A stretch of DNA of 64,000 nucleotides from Hyphomicrobiales bacterium (lineage in GTDB: Bacteria > Pseudomonadota > Alphaproteobacteria > Rhizobiales > Beijerinckiaceae), in the NCBI GenBank assembly GCA_930633495.1, contig CAKNFJ010000002.1:620001-684000 (forward strand), written 5' to 3'. Both the position numbers and the translations under genes were made by a program. The notes beneath the pieces were generated by a model that worked only from the letters and a program-made list of their open reading frames with translations, did no database searches and was not told the origin of the DNA. Of this stretch, positions 1 through 9,139 are shown piece by piece. Numbering within the stretch: position 1 is the stretch's first letter; each line of letters starts with the position of its first letter.

Positions 1-132
1 GACCATCGTGAGCGATGCGACGAAGATGCCTGCATAGCGCATGCGATCGGCATTCGATGCATGCAGCACCTCGGCCGGATCATGAACAGCGCCGTTCCCA
101 CCTTGTCTTGCGATGAGGTCCTTCAATCCCAT
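1..132 (-). CDS. partial unknown protein, N-terminal 44 residues
   Basis: An open frame runs from an ATG at 132 off the left edge of the window. A Shine-Dalgarno-like GAAGGA sits about 8 bases upstream of the ATG, which supports this start. The visible 44 residues begin MGLKDLIARQGG and end in a hydrophobic stretch (YAGIFVASLTMV) that could be the start of a membrane segment. The product is not recognised because most of it lies outside the window. It is divergent from the lytic transglycosylase at 343, and the 210-base space between them carries three AAGGAT motifs. Confidence 0.55.
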   Translation of the reverse strand, partial: MGLKDLIARQGGNGAVHDPAEVLHASNADRMRYAGIFVASLTMV

Positions 133-342
133 GGGCCGTTTCCTTCTCGTCGGAAACCCGGACCCTACTGGCGGACCTTGAATAGGACCATGGCGCAAGG
201 ATCCGTCATCCACCGGGTACCTCTCCAAGGATTTGTCTCTGATTCGTGTCACCCGGTGGACAGCGTCAAGGATTCTTGTTGATCCCGCCATGGATTCGAT
301 TTGCAATGTTGCATCGAGGTAACGTGGAGTCGTTCGAGCGTG
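133..342. promoter_or_regulatory. divergent intergenic region with three AAGGAT motifs
   Basis: This space separates the left-edge gene from the transglycosylase gene. AAGGAT occurs at 197-202, 227-232 and 268-273, all in the same orientation and about 77-147 bases upstream of the start at 343. The same hexamer recurs in other intergenic regions of the window. I see no clear -35/-10 pair. A promoter or operator role is inference. Confidence 0.35.
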
Positions 343-942
343 ATGCCGTCCCTGTCCGGAGCAGGCCGAGTGGCCCTAGCCGCCATCATCTCTTCTGCCC
401 TCGGCGGATGTGCACTTTTCCCGACCACCCCTCCGACAGCATCCGCTGAGATAAAGCCTGGGGCGCCGGCCCAGCTGCGACCATCCGGAAAGCAGCGACG
501 CTTGATCGCGGAGGCGGTTGCGCGCGAGGCGCGAAAGCAAGGCTTGCCCGAGGACCTAGCTCTCGCCGTCGCCAAGGTCGAAAGCTCATTCAATCCGATG
601 GCTCGCTCGTCTGCCGGCGCCGTGGGTGTCATGCAGATCCTGCCACGGACGGCGAGAAGCCTCGGGCATCGAGGATCGATCCGCGACCTGTTCAGGCCTG
701 AGGTGAACATTCGCTACGGCGTCGCGTACCTCAAGCAAGGCTTCCTCGAAGCTGGACCACGCTGGGCCGTCCTTCGCTATCATGGCGGCCCGAACACGCG
801 CATCCATGGGCCGCGCACTCAGGGCTACGCGACAAAGGTTCTGGCTTTCGCCAATCTGCCGGCCGATGGATGGATCGAGCGCGGCACCGTGCAGCTCGCC
901 ATGGCTGATGTTGCCACGGCAGCGCGCTTCGTTCAGCAGTAG
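343..942 (+). CDS. lytic transglycosylase lipoprotein (SLT domain)
   Basis: Predicted peptidoglycan-cleaving transglycosylase of 199 residues. The N-terminus has a lipoprotein signal peptide with lipobox LGGC, so the protein is probably anchored in the outer membrane facing the periplasm. The soluble part carries the Slt/MltC-type signature: KVESSFNP with the catalytic glutamate, AVGVMQILP, and ALRYHGGPN near the C-terminus. A TTG start at 301 would add 14 residues; the ATG at 343 gives a canonical lipoprotein signal and is preferred. Such enzymes accompany conjugation and type IV secretion systems, in keeping with the DotI/IcmC-like genes near 48-50 kb, but a general wall-remodelling role is equally possible. 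The gene converges on the gene ending at 945. Confidence 0.88.
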   Translation: MPSLSGAGRVALAAIISSALGGCALFPTTPPTASAEIKPGAPAQLRPSGKQRRLIAEAVAREARKQGLPEDLALAVAKVESSFNPMARSSAGAVGVMQILPRTARSLGHRGSIRDLFRPEVNIRYGVAYLKQGFLEAGPRWAVLRYHGGPNTRIHGPRTQGYATKVLAFANLPADGWIERGTVQLAMADVATAARFVQQ

Positions 943-944
943 CG

Positions 945-2429
945 CTAGAGCCCGAAATCGGCGAGTTCGTCGGCGGCCTGGTTTGTCAGCGATCGAGCGA
1001 TCTTCGCCTCGAAATGCTTCTGCGCCGTGGCGCGCATTTCGTCCTCGATGCCGATGGTGTCACCCCACTTTGTTTCACCGAGCACGGCGCCGGCGCCATC
1101 GAATACGATGGCCATCCAGCCTCGACGGCTTCTCTCCGACATATCCGACGTCCGCATGTTCCGACGAACGAGGATCAAGGCGTGCTCGCCGGGGCTGAAC
1201 AGCTCCTTCAATTCGTCACCTGTGCCATGAGGCAGGTCACGGAAACTCCCTACCTCCCAGGCGACCGTCCGATCCGACGGCGTGTCGGGTGCAGCGCCCG
1301 CCGTCGACCATGCGCGCCCAACAGCGACGGCGTGGTCTGCCTCCCGCCCGGCCTCTCCCGCGATCCAGAGCGGCATCTTCTGAACATCGACCCCCTTCAC
1401 CGCAGCCTCGAATGCCCACAAGGCATCAACGGTCGCCGTCGGACCAGATCGGAACTCGCGCACGGTGTCGCGGACTTTGACCCACGCAGCGATCGCGTCC
1501 TCAGGCATATCCAGGACCGCGGGAATCTCCGAGATCTGCTTGCCGGCAACGACGGTGAGGGAGGAACCGTCCTCGCGGAGGAAATCAGCGCTCAAGTGGT
1601 CAACGAAGGGCAGTGGCGCCCGCTCGGCCAAACCATCAGCCCGGGCAAATTCCTCAAGTCGCTCGGCGGCATCGAGGGCTTGCGGGATACGGTCGAGCGC
1701 ATAATGGAGTCGATCGGTGAAGTCCGTGTGACCGCGAGCACCGATAGTGGCCCAGCGGAAGGCGCTGGCGCGCGCTGGTGCTTCCTCGATGCGAACATGC
1801 ACCGATCGGACGACCTGCTCAGCTGATGGCCAGGAAGTAGGGACCGTCACCACAACAGCAAGGCGGGGCTCACCCACGGGGGCGAGGACCATGCCATCGA
1901 GCACCTTGAGCTCACTCGCCCGGCGCTGCAGGAGGCTGAGCCGGGCGGCGCCGCGATCGTCCTCAACGGCCGCGACTTCGCCCCGCGTAAACGCCGGCAG
2001 CTCAGCCGTCGTCAGTGGATGATCTGGAACGTCCTTACCCATGCCGACGCGGTCGAGCTCGTCAGACCTCAGCAGGGAGTAGTGAAGCCCTTCGCCATAC
2101 AGCGAGACGTCGAAGGGATTGCCAATCGAGACAGCATCATTCGTGAGGTCCTCGATCGAACAGGTCTCTGCGAACAGACGTCCGTCGACAAGGTATACCC
2201 GACACGGCCGAGTTTCCCCCTCTGGTGTTTTGACCTGCCGAAACACCGGCGACACATGCCCGACCGTTGGATCGTCTGTGTTCGCCACCTGGCACATGAG
2301 CTCGACCGACGAGCTTTCGATCTCAGCAATCTGGAGCTGAGCGAAGGCGAGATTCCAGAAGGGCGAGAAGTTGCGCGCCCGCGGCCGGCGAACACCGATG
2401 CGATAAGCGAAAGGGATCTGGATGATCAC
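945..2429 (-). CDS. family A protein 1 (unknown function)
   Basis: A 494-residue protein starting with GTG at 2429, which overlaps the stop of the upstream gene (GTGA), so the two are translationally coupled; GGAG lies about 9 bases before the start. I do not recognise a named domain. It belongs to a set of four proteins in this window (also 2426-3874, 16833-17807, 62776-63849). All begin with a short IPF/VPF/VPY-containing strand and a basic stretch, have a hydrophobic turn near DGRLF/DGKLW, and later a hallmark like ASELKVLDGMVLAPVGEP. This member has an extra C-terminal region of about 130 residues including the segment RRGWMAIVFDGAG. No signal peptide or membrane segment is visible. Probably cytoplasmic. 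Confidence 0.8.
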   Translation of the reverse strand: MIIQIPFAYRIGVRRPRARNFSPFWNLAFAQLQIAEIESSSVELMCQVANTDDPTVGHVSPVFRQVKTPEGETRPCRVYLVDGRLFAETCSIEDLTNDAVSIGNPFDVSLYGEGLHYSLLRSDELDRVGMGKDVPDHPLTTAELPAFTRGEVAAVEDDRGAARLSLLQRRASELKVLDGMVLAPVGEPRLAVVVTVPTSWPSAEQVVRSVHVRIEEAPARASAFRWATIGARGHTDFTDRLHYALDRIPQALDAAERLEEFARADGLAERAPLPFVDHLSADFLREDGSSLTVVAGKQISEIPAVLDMPEDAIAAWVKVRDTVREFRSGPTATVDALWAFEAAVKGVDVQKMPLWIAGEAGREADHAVAVGRAWSTAGAAPDTPSDRTVAWEVGSFRDLPHGTGDELKELFSPGEHALILVRRNMRTSDMSERSRRGWMAIVFDGAGAVLGETKWGDTIGIEDEMRATAQKHFEAKIARSLTNQAADELADFGL

Positions 2430-3874
2430 GACCGGATCTCCATAGCCGGCGTGAGCGGCTCAACGAGAGAAGGGTAGGGAAGATTGAGCGCACGCTGCTT
2501 GATCTCCGGGTCACAAGCCTTGGAAAACGCGTGAACCGGCTCTTCCTGCGCGTCTGCATACACGAGCCGCACTCCAACGAGCTCGGGGATCGAGCCTGAG
2601 TTGATCCAGGCCGATCCATTTTCTCGCTTGTCGAGCTTCCTCACGTAGGGCAGCCCGCTCTCGACGAGAATGACGTCGACGTCCCCAGCCCGAGCTTGCT
2701 CAAGGAGGGTCACCGGGTTGACCTCCAGGAGCCTGGCAGCTCGGAAGATCTCCGAGGGCGTTGATGCTCTCGCTAGCCCCGATCGACGATCCTCGTCGAG
2801 ATGGCGGGGCCTATGCTCCTGATCCGGGTAGAGCAGAGCGGCCAAGTCGCCCTTAAGCCGAGGAATGATGTCAGCGAGCGATTGTGCCGCCTGTCGATAA
2901 CCAGCAATCGCCTCTTGAGCGGGCGTCGCCGGCCTCTGCGTGAAGTGCTCGACCGCAAGCGCCGTGTAGGCCTCGATTGCCAACAAGCGAGCAGCCTCCT
3001 GAGGATCGATCGTCATCTCGACGAAATTCTCGACCGCAGCGAGCAGAGATGGCACGGCATGGTTGCCGACGCCGGCGAGCGTGTCGTTCAGGCGTTTGAT
3101 TGCGAGGATCTGATCGAGAGGGAGGTGCCGCGCGTGACGCGTAACCTCCTGCGCATGGTGTCGCACCGAAGCGACTGTCGCTCCGAATTCTGGGTCAGCT
3201 TGAAGGAGCTCCGGCATCAGGATCTCGACACCGTCAATCCCTTGAGCCTCGCTTAGAGCGACTGCCTCGCTGCGGTAGAGGAAGTTCTTGCCGAACCGGG
3301 ACGATACAGCCTCTTCCGGAGCCGCGTCCGCGAAGCTGAAGCCGACGTGCGCTCCAGCCTGAAAGATGGCAACGGGCTCGGTGCAGCGCTCGAAAACACG
3401 ACCTTCGACGATCATGAGACGGCTGGCGGCCTCAGCAATCTTGTCGCGCTCCGCCTGCACCTTGTCCTTGATCTTGGCTGCATCGAAGTAACGCAGCGGC
3501 GCCTCTATGACCTCCCCTTTGCGGGGGACGCGGGTCAAGCGGCGAAAGGGCGAGTCCTGATGCGATTCACCCCACGCTTCGAAGGGCGCATCGAGCCTTT
3601 CAGCGGGTCCCTGGTCGACCCAGAAAGATCCAGCATGCCAGCGGATATCGACAGCGTCTTCCCGCGCCCGGCGCTTGAGCAAGCTATCGACGCTATAGTC
3701 TTTGGCGCTGACGTCTGCGGCGATCCGCAACGCGACAGGCGCCGCGTCGGCGGCGACCTCCATGACCTCGATCTCCATCGAGCTGGTCACTGCATAGTTC
3801 GTGTAGCGGCCGCGATAGCCCCGGGAGAGCTGCTTCTGCGGGAATTCGAAGGGGATTTGATGCTTCACAAACAT
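2426..3874 (-). CDS. family A protein 2 (unknown function)
   Basis: A 482-residue protein from the ATG at 3874, where GCGGAGC provides a ribosome-binding site; an upstream start would add 16 unsupported residues. It shares the family A layout: N-terminal HQIPFEFP, a basic patch, DAAPVALRIAAD at about residue 50, GSFWVDQ, then a SRLMIVEGRVFERCTEP hallmark near residue 175 and VEILMPELLQADPEF. The last 200 residues look helical. The closest relative in the window appears to be the protein at 16833 (IEILIPEAVRRRFEP). First gene of a two-gene unit with the coupled paralogue at 945. The role is unknown; two adjacent diverged copies suggest the products act together or on related targets. Confidence 0.8.
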   Translation of the reverse strand: MFVKHQIPFEFPQKQLSRGYRGRYTNYAVTSSMEIEVMEVAADAAPVALRIAADVSAKDYSVDSLLKRRAREDAVDIRWHAGSFWVDQGPAERLDAPFEAWGESHQDSPFRRLTRVPRKGEVIEAPLRYFDAAKIKDKVQAERDKIAEAASRLMIVEGRVFERCTEPVAIFQAGAHVGFSFADAAPEEAVSSRFGKNFLYRSEAVALSEAQGIDGVEILMPELLQADPEFGATVASVRHHAQEVTRHARHLPLDQILAIKRLNDTLAGVGNHAVPSLLAAVENFVEMTIDPQEAARLLAIEAYTALAVEHFTQRPATPAQEAIAGYRQAAQSLADIIPRLKGDLAALLYPDQEHRPRHLDEDRRSGLARASTPSEIFRAARLLEVNPVTLLEQARAGDVDVILVESGLPYVRKLDKRENGSAWINSGSIPELVGVRLVYADAQEEPVHAFSKACDPEIKQRALNLPYPSLVEPLTPAMEIRS

Positions 3875-3981
3875 GCGCTCCGCGAGACCTCTACCTTCCC
3901 GCGCAACGACGCAAGGCACCATACCCGATGGAACTGGCCCTCAACGAACCTGGTTGTCATTCCGGATTGGAGGACAAGCCA

Positions 3982-4227
3982 ATGTCATTGTTGCAAAGGC
4001 AGGACGGCACGTTTCGATCTGGCAGTGCGCTCGTCGCGTGCATCGCTGGCCTCTTCCTGGCCATCACCCCCCTCGTTGGAAGCATAGCGCTACTCACTGA
4101 GGGCCTGCCAGGTCCCGCCTTGAGGACATTTATGTCCGGCGTTCTTTATTTCTGCATAGGGTTCATTGCGATCTTTTCGATGCTCAAACTTCTGTCGTGG
4201 GTAAACTCGCCGCGCAGATTGAGCTGA
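3982..4227 (+). CDS. small membrane protein (two TM segments)
   Basis: An 81-residue protein. The ATG at 3982 has a strong GGAGG ribosome-binding site about 8 bases upstream; upstream in-frame starts lack one. Two hydrophobic segments are visible, about residues 15-37 (starting ALVACIAGLFLAI) and 50-72 (GVLYFCIGFIAIFSML), so it is likely an inner-membrane hairpin protein. No family is recognised. It stands alone between the divergent family A pair and the histidine kinase. Confidence 0.7.
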   Translation: MSLLQRQDGTFRSGSALVACIAGLFLAITPLVGSIALLTEGLPGPALRTFMSGVLYFCIGFIAIFSMLKLLSWVNSPRRLS

Positions 4228-4423
4228 ACCTAGCTACCCCGCGACACAAAGCGATATTCCCATAGGTCACGCACGACATATTATTTGCCGCAGCAGAATG
4301 CAGTCACACAATCATGGACGAAGGGTTAATGAGCATTTGGTCCATTGTATTGTGTTGTCAGAGCTAGATTGATGTTGTCGGGTGATCCTGATTGAATAGC
4401 CTCGACCCAGAAGGGGTTTACAG

Positions 4424-6505
4424 GTGAGGGGAATGGCCGGCAGCGCGTCGGTTCGATTCAGCCCGTTCCGACCGAGGACGATGGCCCTCCTGGCACTCGC
4501 TGCGAGCGTGCCGTTGGTTCTGCTTGCCTCGTTCGCGGGCGTCCTGATCCTTCGGCAACAGCAGGAAGAGATGCAGGAGACCGCGCGCGAAGCGACGTTC
4601 AATCTTGCCGACACGCTTCAGCGCGAGTTCGACGCGCAGGTCAACGTGCTTAAGGTGATGGCGGCCTCAAGGGCCTTCGACAACGGGCTCGACCTCTATG
4701 AGTTTCGCGACCTCGCGGAGCGCGCTCTCACCACCCAGCCCAATTTCACAGCCATAACCCTGAATGACCTGACAGGTGTCAGGATCGCTCGCGTTCCCGA
4801 CGACAGCCACATCGGCGAGCAGGCCAAGGACATCCTCAGTCACGAGTTGGTGGTGGCGACCCATCAGCCGTCGGTCGGCAACGTGACACAGTTCCCGGAT
4901 GAAGGCCCTGTCTTTGCTGTGCGCGTCCCGATCGTGCGGGATTCGAAGATCAAGGGTGTGATTTCGACCACTCTAAAGCCGTCCGTCCTGGTCACGCTCC
5001 TGCAAGCGAGCAGGCTGTCGCCGGAATGGATTTCGCTCGTCATCGACGGGAATGACCGTATCGTTGCTCGCGCTGGCGATCAGGGCGATTTCGCGAGTCA
5101 GCCCGGCTCGATTGCCTCGGATCCTGCTCGCAAGGCTCGCCAGACTGCCGACGCGGGCGTGTACGCGGGAAGGACCTTGGACGGGCGCTCCACGAACGCC
5201 CACTACCGGATGCTTCCAGGGCTCAGGTGGTCTGTCCACGTCGCGATCCCCGACAAGATCTACCAGGAGCCTGTCAGGCGGTCGATCTTCCTCGCGGTCA
5301 CGGCCGGAATCGTTGCCCTGGCGATCTCCGGGGTCTTTGTCATGTTGCTCCTGCGCGAGTTGCGCCGTGGACAGGAGGTCGGACGCAAGGTCGAGGACGG
5401 CCTCCGCCTCGAGGCGCTTGGCCGCGTCACCGGCGGAGTGGCCCACGACTTCAACAACCTCCTGATGATCATGATGGGCGGCGCCGATATCCTGAAATCG
5501 CGTAGCGGCGATTCCACGCGGGTGCAGATGATCGCGGATACCATCGCGTCCGCGGCGCAGCGCGGCCGACAGCTCACCACGCATTTGCTCGCTTTTGCCC
5601 GGCGAAGCTCCCACGACCCGATCAGCTTCCGGATTCAGGATCGCATCGCGCATCTTGCCGTGATGATCGAGCGAGCGATCAACCCGGATATCTGCCTCCA
5701 GATCAGCATTGATCCGCACACGCCGGCCATCCTTGCAGATCCGAATGCGTTCGAGGTCGCTCTCATCAACCTCGCAGTGAACGCCAGCGATGCGATGCCC
5801 GATGGGGGGATACTGACGATCCGGGCTCACGCCTGGAACACGTTCCGAAGCCCCAACTCCGTTTCGATATCGGTCACCGACACCGGCGCCGGCATTCCCC
5901 AGGATTTCCAGGAGAAGATCTTCGAACCGTTCTTCAGCACGAAGCCCACAGGCAAGGGGACGGGTTTGGGCCTCAGCCAGGTGCATGGCTTCGCCTACCA
6001 GTCCGGCGGCGACATTCATGTTCGCAGCGAGATGGGGCAGGGCAGCACGTTCACGCTTGTTATGCCACGTTCCAATGCACCGCCGGTGCCGTCGCCTCTT
6101 CCGATCGTCTCGAACGAGGAGGTCGAAGGCGGCCGCCTCCTCATCATCGAGGACCACGTTGAGGTTGGGTCGATAACAGGCGAGGTCCTGCGCGCATCGG
6201 GGTTCAAGGTGAAGCTCGTGGAAAGCGCGGAAGAGGCCCTCGACGTCATCGAAACAGACAAGGCGTTCGATGCTGTGCTCAGCGATATCGTCCTCGGCGA
6301 TGGCATGTCCGGGCTCGACGCTGCGCCGCGGATCCAGTCCGCCTTGCCGAATGCCGCGGTCGTCATGATGACAGGTTACAGCGAAGCTCTGGCCCGCGGC
6401 GCGACCTGCGGATTCCCGCTCGTGCGCAAGCCATTCGACCAGGCGGAGGTCGTCAGGGTGATCCAGTCAGCCATCGCCCAGGGCCCCAACAAAGAAGCCG
6501 CATGA
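4424..6505 (+). CDS. hybrid sensor histidine kinase with C-terminal receiver
   Basis: A 693-residue membrane signal transducer. Order: TM1 about 19-43; a periplasmic Cache-like sensing region about 45-285; TM2 about 288-310; a HisKA phosphoacceptor segment with [11 protein letters not shown] (His341); a HATPase_c ATP-binding domain with [16 protein letters not shown] and [10 protein letters not shown]; and a receiver domain from about 570 with LLIIEDH, the phosphoacceptor region [12 protein letters not shown] and KPFDQ. All key catalytic residues appear intact. The HDFNNLL box is of the NtrB-like/HWE-neighbouring type common in Hyphomicrobiales. The chosen GTG at 4424 follows AAGGGG by 8 bases; ATG 4433 is the alternative. 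No partner regulator is adjacent, so the phosphate relay target is unknown. Confidence 0.92.
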   Translation: MRGMAGSASVRFSPFRPRTMALLALAASVPLVLLASFAGVLILRQQQEEMQETAREATFNLADTLQREFDAQVNVLKVMAASRAFDNGLDLYEFRDLAERALTTQPNFTAITLNDLTGVRIARVPDDSHIGEQAKDILSHELVVATHQPSVGNVTQFPDEGPVFAVRVPIVRDSKIKGVISTTLKPSVLVTLLQASRLSPEWISLVIDGNDRIVARAGDQGDFASQPGSIASDPARKARQTADAGVYAGRTLDGRSTNAHYRMLPGLRWSVHVAIPDKIYQEPVRRSIFLAVTAGIVALAISGVFVMLLLRELRRGQEVGRKVEDGLRLEALGRVTGGVAHDFNNLLMIMMGGADILKSRSGDSTRVQMIADTIASAAQRGRQLTTHLLAFARRSSHDPISFRIQDRIAHLAVMIERAINPDICLQISIDPHTPAILADPNAFEVALINLAVNASDAMPDGGILTIRAHAWNTFRSPNSVSISVTDTGAGIPQDFQEKIFEPFFSTKPTGKGTGLGLSQVHGFAYQSGGDIHVRSEMGQGSTFTLVMPRSNAPPVPSPLPIVSNEEVEGGRLLIIEDHVEVGSITGEVLRASGFKVKLVESAEEALDVIETDKAFDAVLSDIVLGDGMSGLDAAPRIQSALPNAAVVMMTGYSEALARGATCGFPLVRKPFDQAEVVRVIQSAIAQGPNKEAA

Positions 6506-6632
6506 CGTTCCGTCATGCAATCCTTTGCCGTTCTGCGCTCGCTGAACCAAGGACCAAGTATCGATTGCGCTTCAACCACTGTCCGTTCTACGAATCGAAT
6601 CACGGTTCCTTCCGCCTGATCCGGAGCCCTCG

Positions 6633-7091
6633 ATGCGCAGATCTCCGACCTTCGTGGTCGAACGCAAACGTTCCTTCGCCAAAGTCCTTCCGCCTGCGCC
6701 GCGAACGCATCTGCGCCGACAATCGCTCTCGATCGCAGACACCGCGCCGGGCGACCGTGAAACGCCGCTCCCGATCACCGAAGCAGAACCACAGATCACG
6801 CAACCGCCCAGGATTCTGCCAAACCTGCTTGCTATCGATCCGCTTGAAGAGAAGCTAAGGGCCGCGAAGACCAGAGGCCGAAAGCCTAAGCTGGCGGCTG
6901 GGGGCAATCAGGATAAGGCCGAGCCCGCGGCGGCCCGGCACTCAGGACCGCCGCCCGCCGAACTCTCAGTGATCCCTTGGAGCACTGAAGCCTTTCGGCC
7001 TCTGGAGAAGCGCGTCCCCCGGGACAAGGACGACCTGCCCGCCGGGCAGCGCTGGAAGCGTCGTCTGCGCCATCTGAGGCGCCTGCACTAG
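6633..7091 (+). CDS. basic low-complexity unknown protein
   Basis: A 152-residue protein with a GGAG ribosome-binding site 8 bases before the ATG. It is rich in Arg, Lys and Pro (RKRSFAKVLPPAPR; TRGRKPKLAAG) and ends with a dense basic tail, GQRWKRRLRHLRRLH. No enzyme motif is visible. The composition suggests a nucleic-acid-associated or disordered protein. Similar starts (MRRSPTFVVERKRS) are, as far as I recall, seen in hypothetical proteins of methylobacterial plasmids, which I cannot verify here. Confidence 0.6.
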   Translation: MRRSPTFVVERKRSFAKVLPPAPRTHLRRQSLSIADTAPGDRETPLPITEAEPQITQPPRILPNLLAIDPLEEKLRAAKTRGRKPKLAAGGNQDKAEPAAARHSGPPPAELSVIPWSTEAFRPLEKRVPRDKDDLPAGQRWKRRLRHLRRLH

Positions 7092-7199
7092 AAGATGTCA
7101 CCATTGAGCGGTGCATGGCCCTGGCGCTGGACTTCCTTGGGCCCCAACGCCGTGTAGGCTGACCTGATCGCGGGACCACCCGCCAAGGAAGCCTTTGCC

Positions 7200-8444
7200 T
7201 TGACTCGCCAACACAGCGCCCCGGTCCTTCTTCGCCCGACCGGAGAGCATACCGCCCTGCGACAAATCGCCTTCAGCACCGCCCCCGACGGCGTCAGCGA
7301 AGCCGACATTCAGGCCCTCGTCCATCAGTTCCCCGGATCACTCCCGATCAACGAGATCGACCCGATGTTTGCGGGGGCCGTGTCCGTGTGCACGGAGCTC
7401 AACACGCCTGCTGGTCCGATCGACAATTTCCTCGTGACAGCATCAGGTTTACCGGTGCTCGTGGAGTGCAAGCTCTGGCGAAACCCGGAGGCGCGACGCG
7501 AGATCACCGGTCAGATTTTGGACTATGCGAAGGAACTGGCCAAATGGAGCTCGGCGGATCTCCATCGTGAGGTAAATCGACGCCTCAAGCGCCACGACAA
7601 CGCCCTCCTTGAGATCGTTCGGCGGGTCAATCCAGCGGTTGACGAGATCGAATTCAACGACGCGCTAACTGCCAACCTGCGGCGCGGCCGGTTCCTCTTG
7701 CTGATCGTTGGTGACGGCATCAGGGAGGGGGTGGAGACGATCGCTGAGTACCTCAGCGGACATGCCGGCCTTCATTTCTCTCTCGGATTGGTGGAGATGC
7801 CGATCTTCGCGCTTCCTGACGGCTCAAAGCTCGCGGCTCCGCGTGTTCTCGCCCGCACATCGGTTATCACCCGCCACGTCATTGCGGCACCAGCCGATCA
7901 CATCGTCGTCGAACCTGGTGAGCTGACCGAGCGGCGAGCGCCGGCGACCAGCGCCGAGAACATCGCCGCGGGTGAGGCCTATGTTCGCTTCTGGTCTGAG
8001 TTTCTGGACGGCCTGACGCTCGATGACCCGGAGCAGCAGAAACCGAAGCCGTTCAAGCTGGGATATCTGTCCTTCTCGATGCCGGCGCCGGCCGGGAGCT
8101 CCTGGCTCAACGTCTATCGCGATATGCGCCGCGGTGTGATGGGAGTTTTCTTGGCCTCGACCCGCAACACGGCCGGCGAATACGCCTCCAACCTCATTGC
8201 TGAGGACTGGGATACCGTGAGCAAGGAACTTGGTGGATCGGCTATCGTCGAAACCGATGATCATGGCCGGCCCCGGATCATTGACTACAAGGTCTTCGGC
8301 TCCTTGGACGACCCGGCGACCCGGGCGAAAGCCTTCGAGTGGCTGCGGGAGCGAACGAACACGTTCGTCAACGTCTTACGCCCCCGGGTACGATCCGCTG
8401 TCGCGGATTACAGCGCATCGGGAGCAGCGAACGTCGCGGGCTGA
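7200..8444 (+). CDS. PD-(D/E)XK nuclease-like protein
   Basis: A 414-residue protein with a TTG start at 7200, preceded by AAGGA at about 10 bases. Residues about 45-105 carry a restriction-endonuclease-like core: INEIDPMF, then GPIDNFLVTASGLPVLVECKLWRNPEARREITGQ, which fits the D...ExK pattern (Asp in GPIDNF, VECK). The C-terminal half is an unrecognised domain with YLSFSMPAPAGSSWLNVY. Proteins of this layout are usually annotated as hypothetical, and some restriction and defence proteins share the core. There is no adjacent methyltransferase or helicase. Nuclease activity is inferred from the motif only. Confidence 0.7.
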   Translation: MTRQHSAPVLLRPTGEHTALRQIAFSTAPDGVSEADIQALVHQFPGSLPINEIDPMFAGAVSVCTELNTPAGPIDNFLVTASGLPVLVECKLWRNPEARREITGQILDYAKELAKWSSADLHREVNRRLKRHDNALLEIVRRVNPAVDEIEFNDALTANLRRGRFLLLIVGDGIREGVETIAEYLSGHAGLHFSLGLVEMPIFALPDGSKLAAPRVLARTSVITRHVIAAPADHIVVEPGELTERRAPATSAENIAAGEAYVRFWSEFLDGLTLDDPEQQKPKPFKLGYLSFSMPAPAGSSWLNVYRDMRRGVMGVFLASTRNTAGEYASNLIAEDWDTVSKELGGSAIVETDDHGRPRIIDYKVFGSLDDPATRAKAFEWLRERTNTFVNVLRPRVRSAVADYSASGAANVAG

Positions 8445-8527
8445 TCCTGGGGAAAACCTTGACGTCGGCCACGACGTCACCATAAAGCGCGCGCTCCAAT
8501 CGCGTTTTCTTTTGAGGAGGCGAAGCC

Positions 8528-8878
8528 TTGAAAGAGTCTACCGACGCGTCTGAACCACCCTCATTGCCCGATCGCCAGCTGTTCTGGGCCGAGGAGAAGT
8601 GCATGACCTCTCAATCGCCCGAATTACCTCCCGATCGCCGAGCTCCGCCCTATGAGCGGCTTAGGCAAGCGCCCTGGAGCGCCGAACTCACAACCGAATT
8701 CGGTGTCAACAGCACTCGCGCGTTCGTCGAGCTGATGAACGAGATGCGCCGCGAGGAGGGGCGCTTTCCCGTGCCGCAGGGCTCGTACCCGACCAATGCA
8801 CGCTCACTCGAAAAGCTCGTTCGGGAGATGCGCGAAATTCATGCGAGAAAAGCTGGCGGCCTCAAGGCAGCCGAATAG
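8528..8878 (+). CDS. unknown small protein
   Basis: A 116-residue protein. The TTG start at 8528 is supported by a strong GAGGAG eight bases upstream; an internal ATG at 8603 is possible. The second half is helical and charged (LVREMREIHARKAGG). No recognised domain. It lies 83 bases after the PD-(D/E)XK-like gene on the same strand and could be co-transcribed with it; the product converges on the minus-strand gene ending at 8888. Confidence 0.6.
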   Translation: MKESTDASEPPSLPDRQLFWAEEKCMTSQSPELPPDRRAPPYERLRQAPWSAELTTEFGVNSTRAFVELMNEMRREEGRFPVPQGSYPTNARSLEKLVREMREIHARKAGGLKAAE

Positions 8879-8887
8879 CCGAACGTT

Positions 8888-9139
8888 TTAGCCGAATGGA
8901 TTCTTCACCGTCGAAACGGCGGAAGCGTCGACGGTCTCCACCGCTTCCGGAAGGTTGGGCTGCGACGCGAGCTTGTCTCGCGCCTCGGCGAAGAAGCGCG
9001 CGAGCTCGGTCGCGGCCTCAAGCCCCTTGCGATCCGCTGTGAGCCGCAGATCGCCATAGATGGCGATCTCGGTCGCGCCGTTCTCGATCGTTAGGCCGGC
9101 GAGCGTGACGCTCGAAACTTCATCGGAAAATGGCTTCAC
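8888..9139 (-). CDS. unknown 83-residue protein coupled to endonuclease gene
   Basis: Starts with GTG at 9139 overlapping the stop of the endonuclease gene (GTGA); GAGGAG lies a few bases upstream, inside the endonuclease 3' end. The 83 residues start MKPFSDEVSSVTLAG and contain alternating strand-like segments (ATEIAIYGDLRLTAD) and a helix (ARFFAEARDKLASQ). No family is recognised. Tight coupling to a secreted nuclease would fit an accessory or immunity protein, but nothing in the sequence proves this. Confidence 0.65.
   Translation of the reverse strand: MKPFSDEVSSVTLAGLTIENGATEIAIYGDLRLTADRKGLEAATELARFFAEARDKLASQPNLPEAVETVDASAVSTVKNPFG

Noticed and set aside
4973..6157. Long minus-strand open frame of 394 codons over the histidine kinase
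   Set aside because: It lies antisense to a gene with intact kinase motifs; composition is a GC-rich mirror image with no domain and no ribosome-binding site.
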